Assembly (NCBI GenBank): GCA_965660325.1
Contig: CBFHZL010000029.1
Location: 1-24,490, forward strand
Direction: 5' to 3'
Length of the DNA stretch: 24,490 bases
From: Acidiluteibacter sp965660325
GTDB lineage: Bacteria > Bacteroidota > Bacteroidia > Flavobacteriales_E > Vicingaceae
The notes under the pieces were generated by a model, which worked only from the letters and a program-made list of their open reading frames with translations, made no database searches and had not been told where the DNA came from. A program made the translations under genes and the position numbers. Each line of letters begins with the position of its first letter. The stretch's first letter is position 1. This document shows, one piece after another, positions 24,288-24,490 of this stretch.

Positions 24288-24312
24288 AGTTGTAAGTTTT
24301 TTTAGTTAATAG

Positions 24313-24490
24313 TTATAGTAATTCGAAGATTCCTGCTGCCCCTTGTCCTGCTCCTACGCACATAGTTACCATGCCATATTTGCCTCCTCTCTTTTTTAAT
24401 TCATTCAATACTTGCACCGTCAGTTTAGCTCCTGTACATCCTAGTGGATGACCTAAAGCTATCGCTCCACCATTTACGTTTACTTTGGAT
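24313..24490 (-). CDS. Acetyl-CoA acyltransferase (thiolase), C-terminal part
   Basis: Only the last 58 or so codons are inside the window; the gene runs off the right edge. The minus-strand translation contains NGGAIALGHPLGCTGAK, the thiolase signature with its active-site His, and CVGAGQGAAGIFELL at the C-terminus, which supplies the second active-site Cys. This identifies a thiolase of the FadA/acetyl-CoA acetyltransferase type, catalysing the last step of beta-oxidation. It is the first seen gene of the operon with the acyl-CoA dehydrogenase, and earlier operon members such as FadB probably lie outside the window. Confidence 0.93.
   Translation of the reverse strand, partial: SKVNVNGGAIALGHPLGCTGAKLTVQVLNELKKRGGKYGMVTMCVGAGQGAAGIFELL

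Overview
The window looks like chromosomal DNA from a marine-type member of the Bacteroidota, class Flavobacteriia or close to it. The support is AT-rich sequence, three secreted proteins with type IX secretion (T9SS) C-terminal sorting domains, promoter-like TAnnTTTG boxes instead of Shine-Dalgarno leaders, a Bacteroidota-style OstA-like protein, and a methylmalonyl-CoA mutase whose small subunit has no cobalamin-domain remnant. No tRNA, rRNA, CRISPR array, integrase or insertion sequence was seen.

Layout. At 102-1766 (+) there are two uncharacterised genes; the second has the conserved spacing of a protein-kinase/aminoglycoside-kinase-like fold. It converges with and overlaps a four-gene minus-strand operon (5421 to 1758): Fur-family regulator, STAS-domain protein, adenylosuccinate synthase (purA) and OstA-like outer-membrane biogenesis protein. 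A secreted T9SS protein (5651-6952, +) lies between this operon and a full-length bifunctional RelA/SpoT-type ppGpp enzyme (9191-6990, -). Divergent from rel is the methylmalonyl-CoA mutase operon mutA-mutB plus a small membrane-anchored coiled-coil protein (9375-13146, +), closed by a strong hairpin terminator. Two minus-strand envelope genes follow: a lipoprotein (14083-13160) and a membrane-anchored SRPBCC/GyrI-like fusion (15185-14166), separated by a terminator.

The 15381-18761 block (+) is an envelope cluster: LysM/M23 peptidase with a TTG start, a small tail-anchored protein, an outer-membrane beta-barrel and a YbdG-like mechanosensitive channel. Next comes a T9SS delta-60-repeat protein (18952-20459) split by a frameshift exactly at an 11-G tract, then an intergenic inverted-repeat element, a large T9SS lectin-like protein (22431-20593, -), and a beta-oxidation operon (thiolase, cut by the window edge, then acyl-CoA dehydrogenase; -).

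How the genes fit together. Much of the window is core physiology: stringent response and purine synthesis (rel, purA), metal or peroxide regulation (fur), propionate/odd-chain or branched-chain carbon entry to the TCA cycle (mutAB), fatty-acid oxidation, and envelope maintenance. The most interesting signals are the poly-G frameshift (a possible phase-variable surface protein, or a homopolymer assembly error) and the cryptic kinase-like protein at 726-1766.
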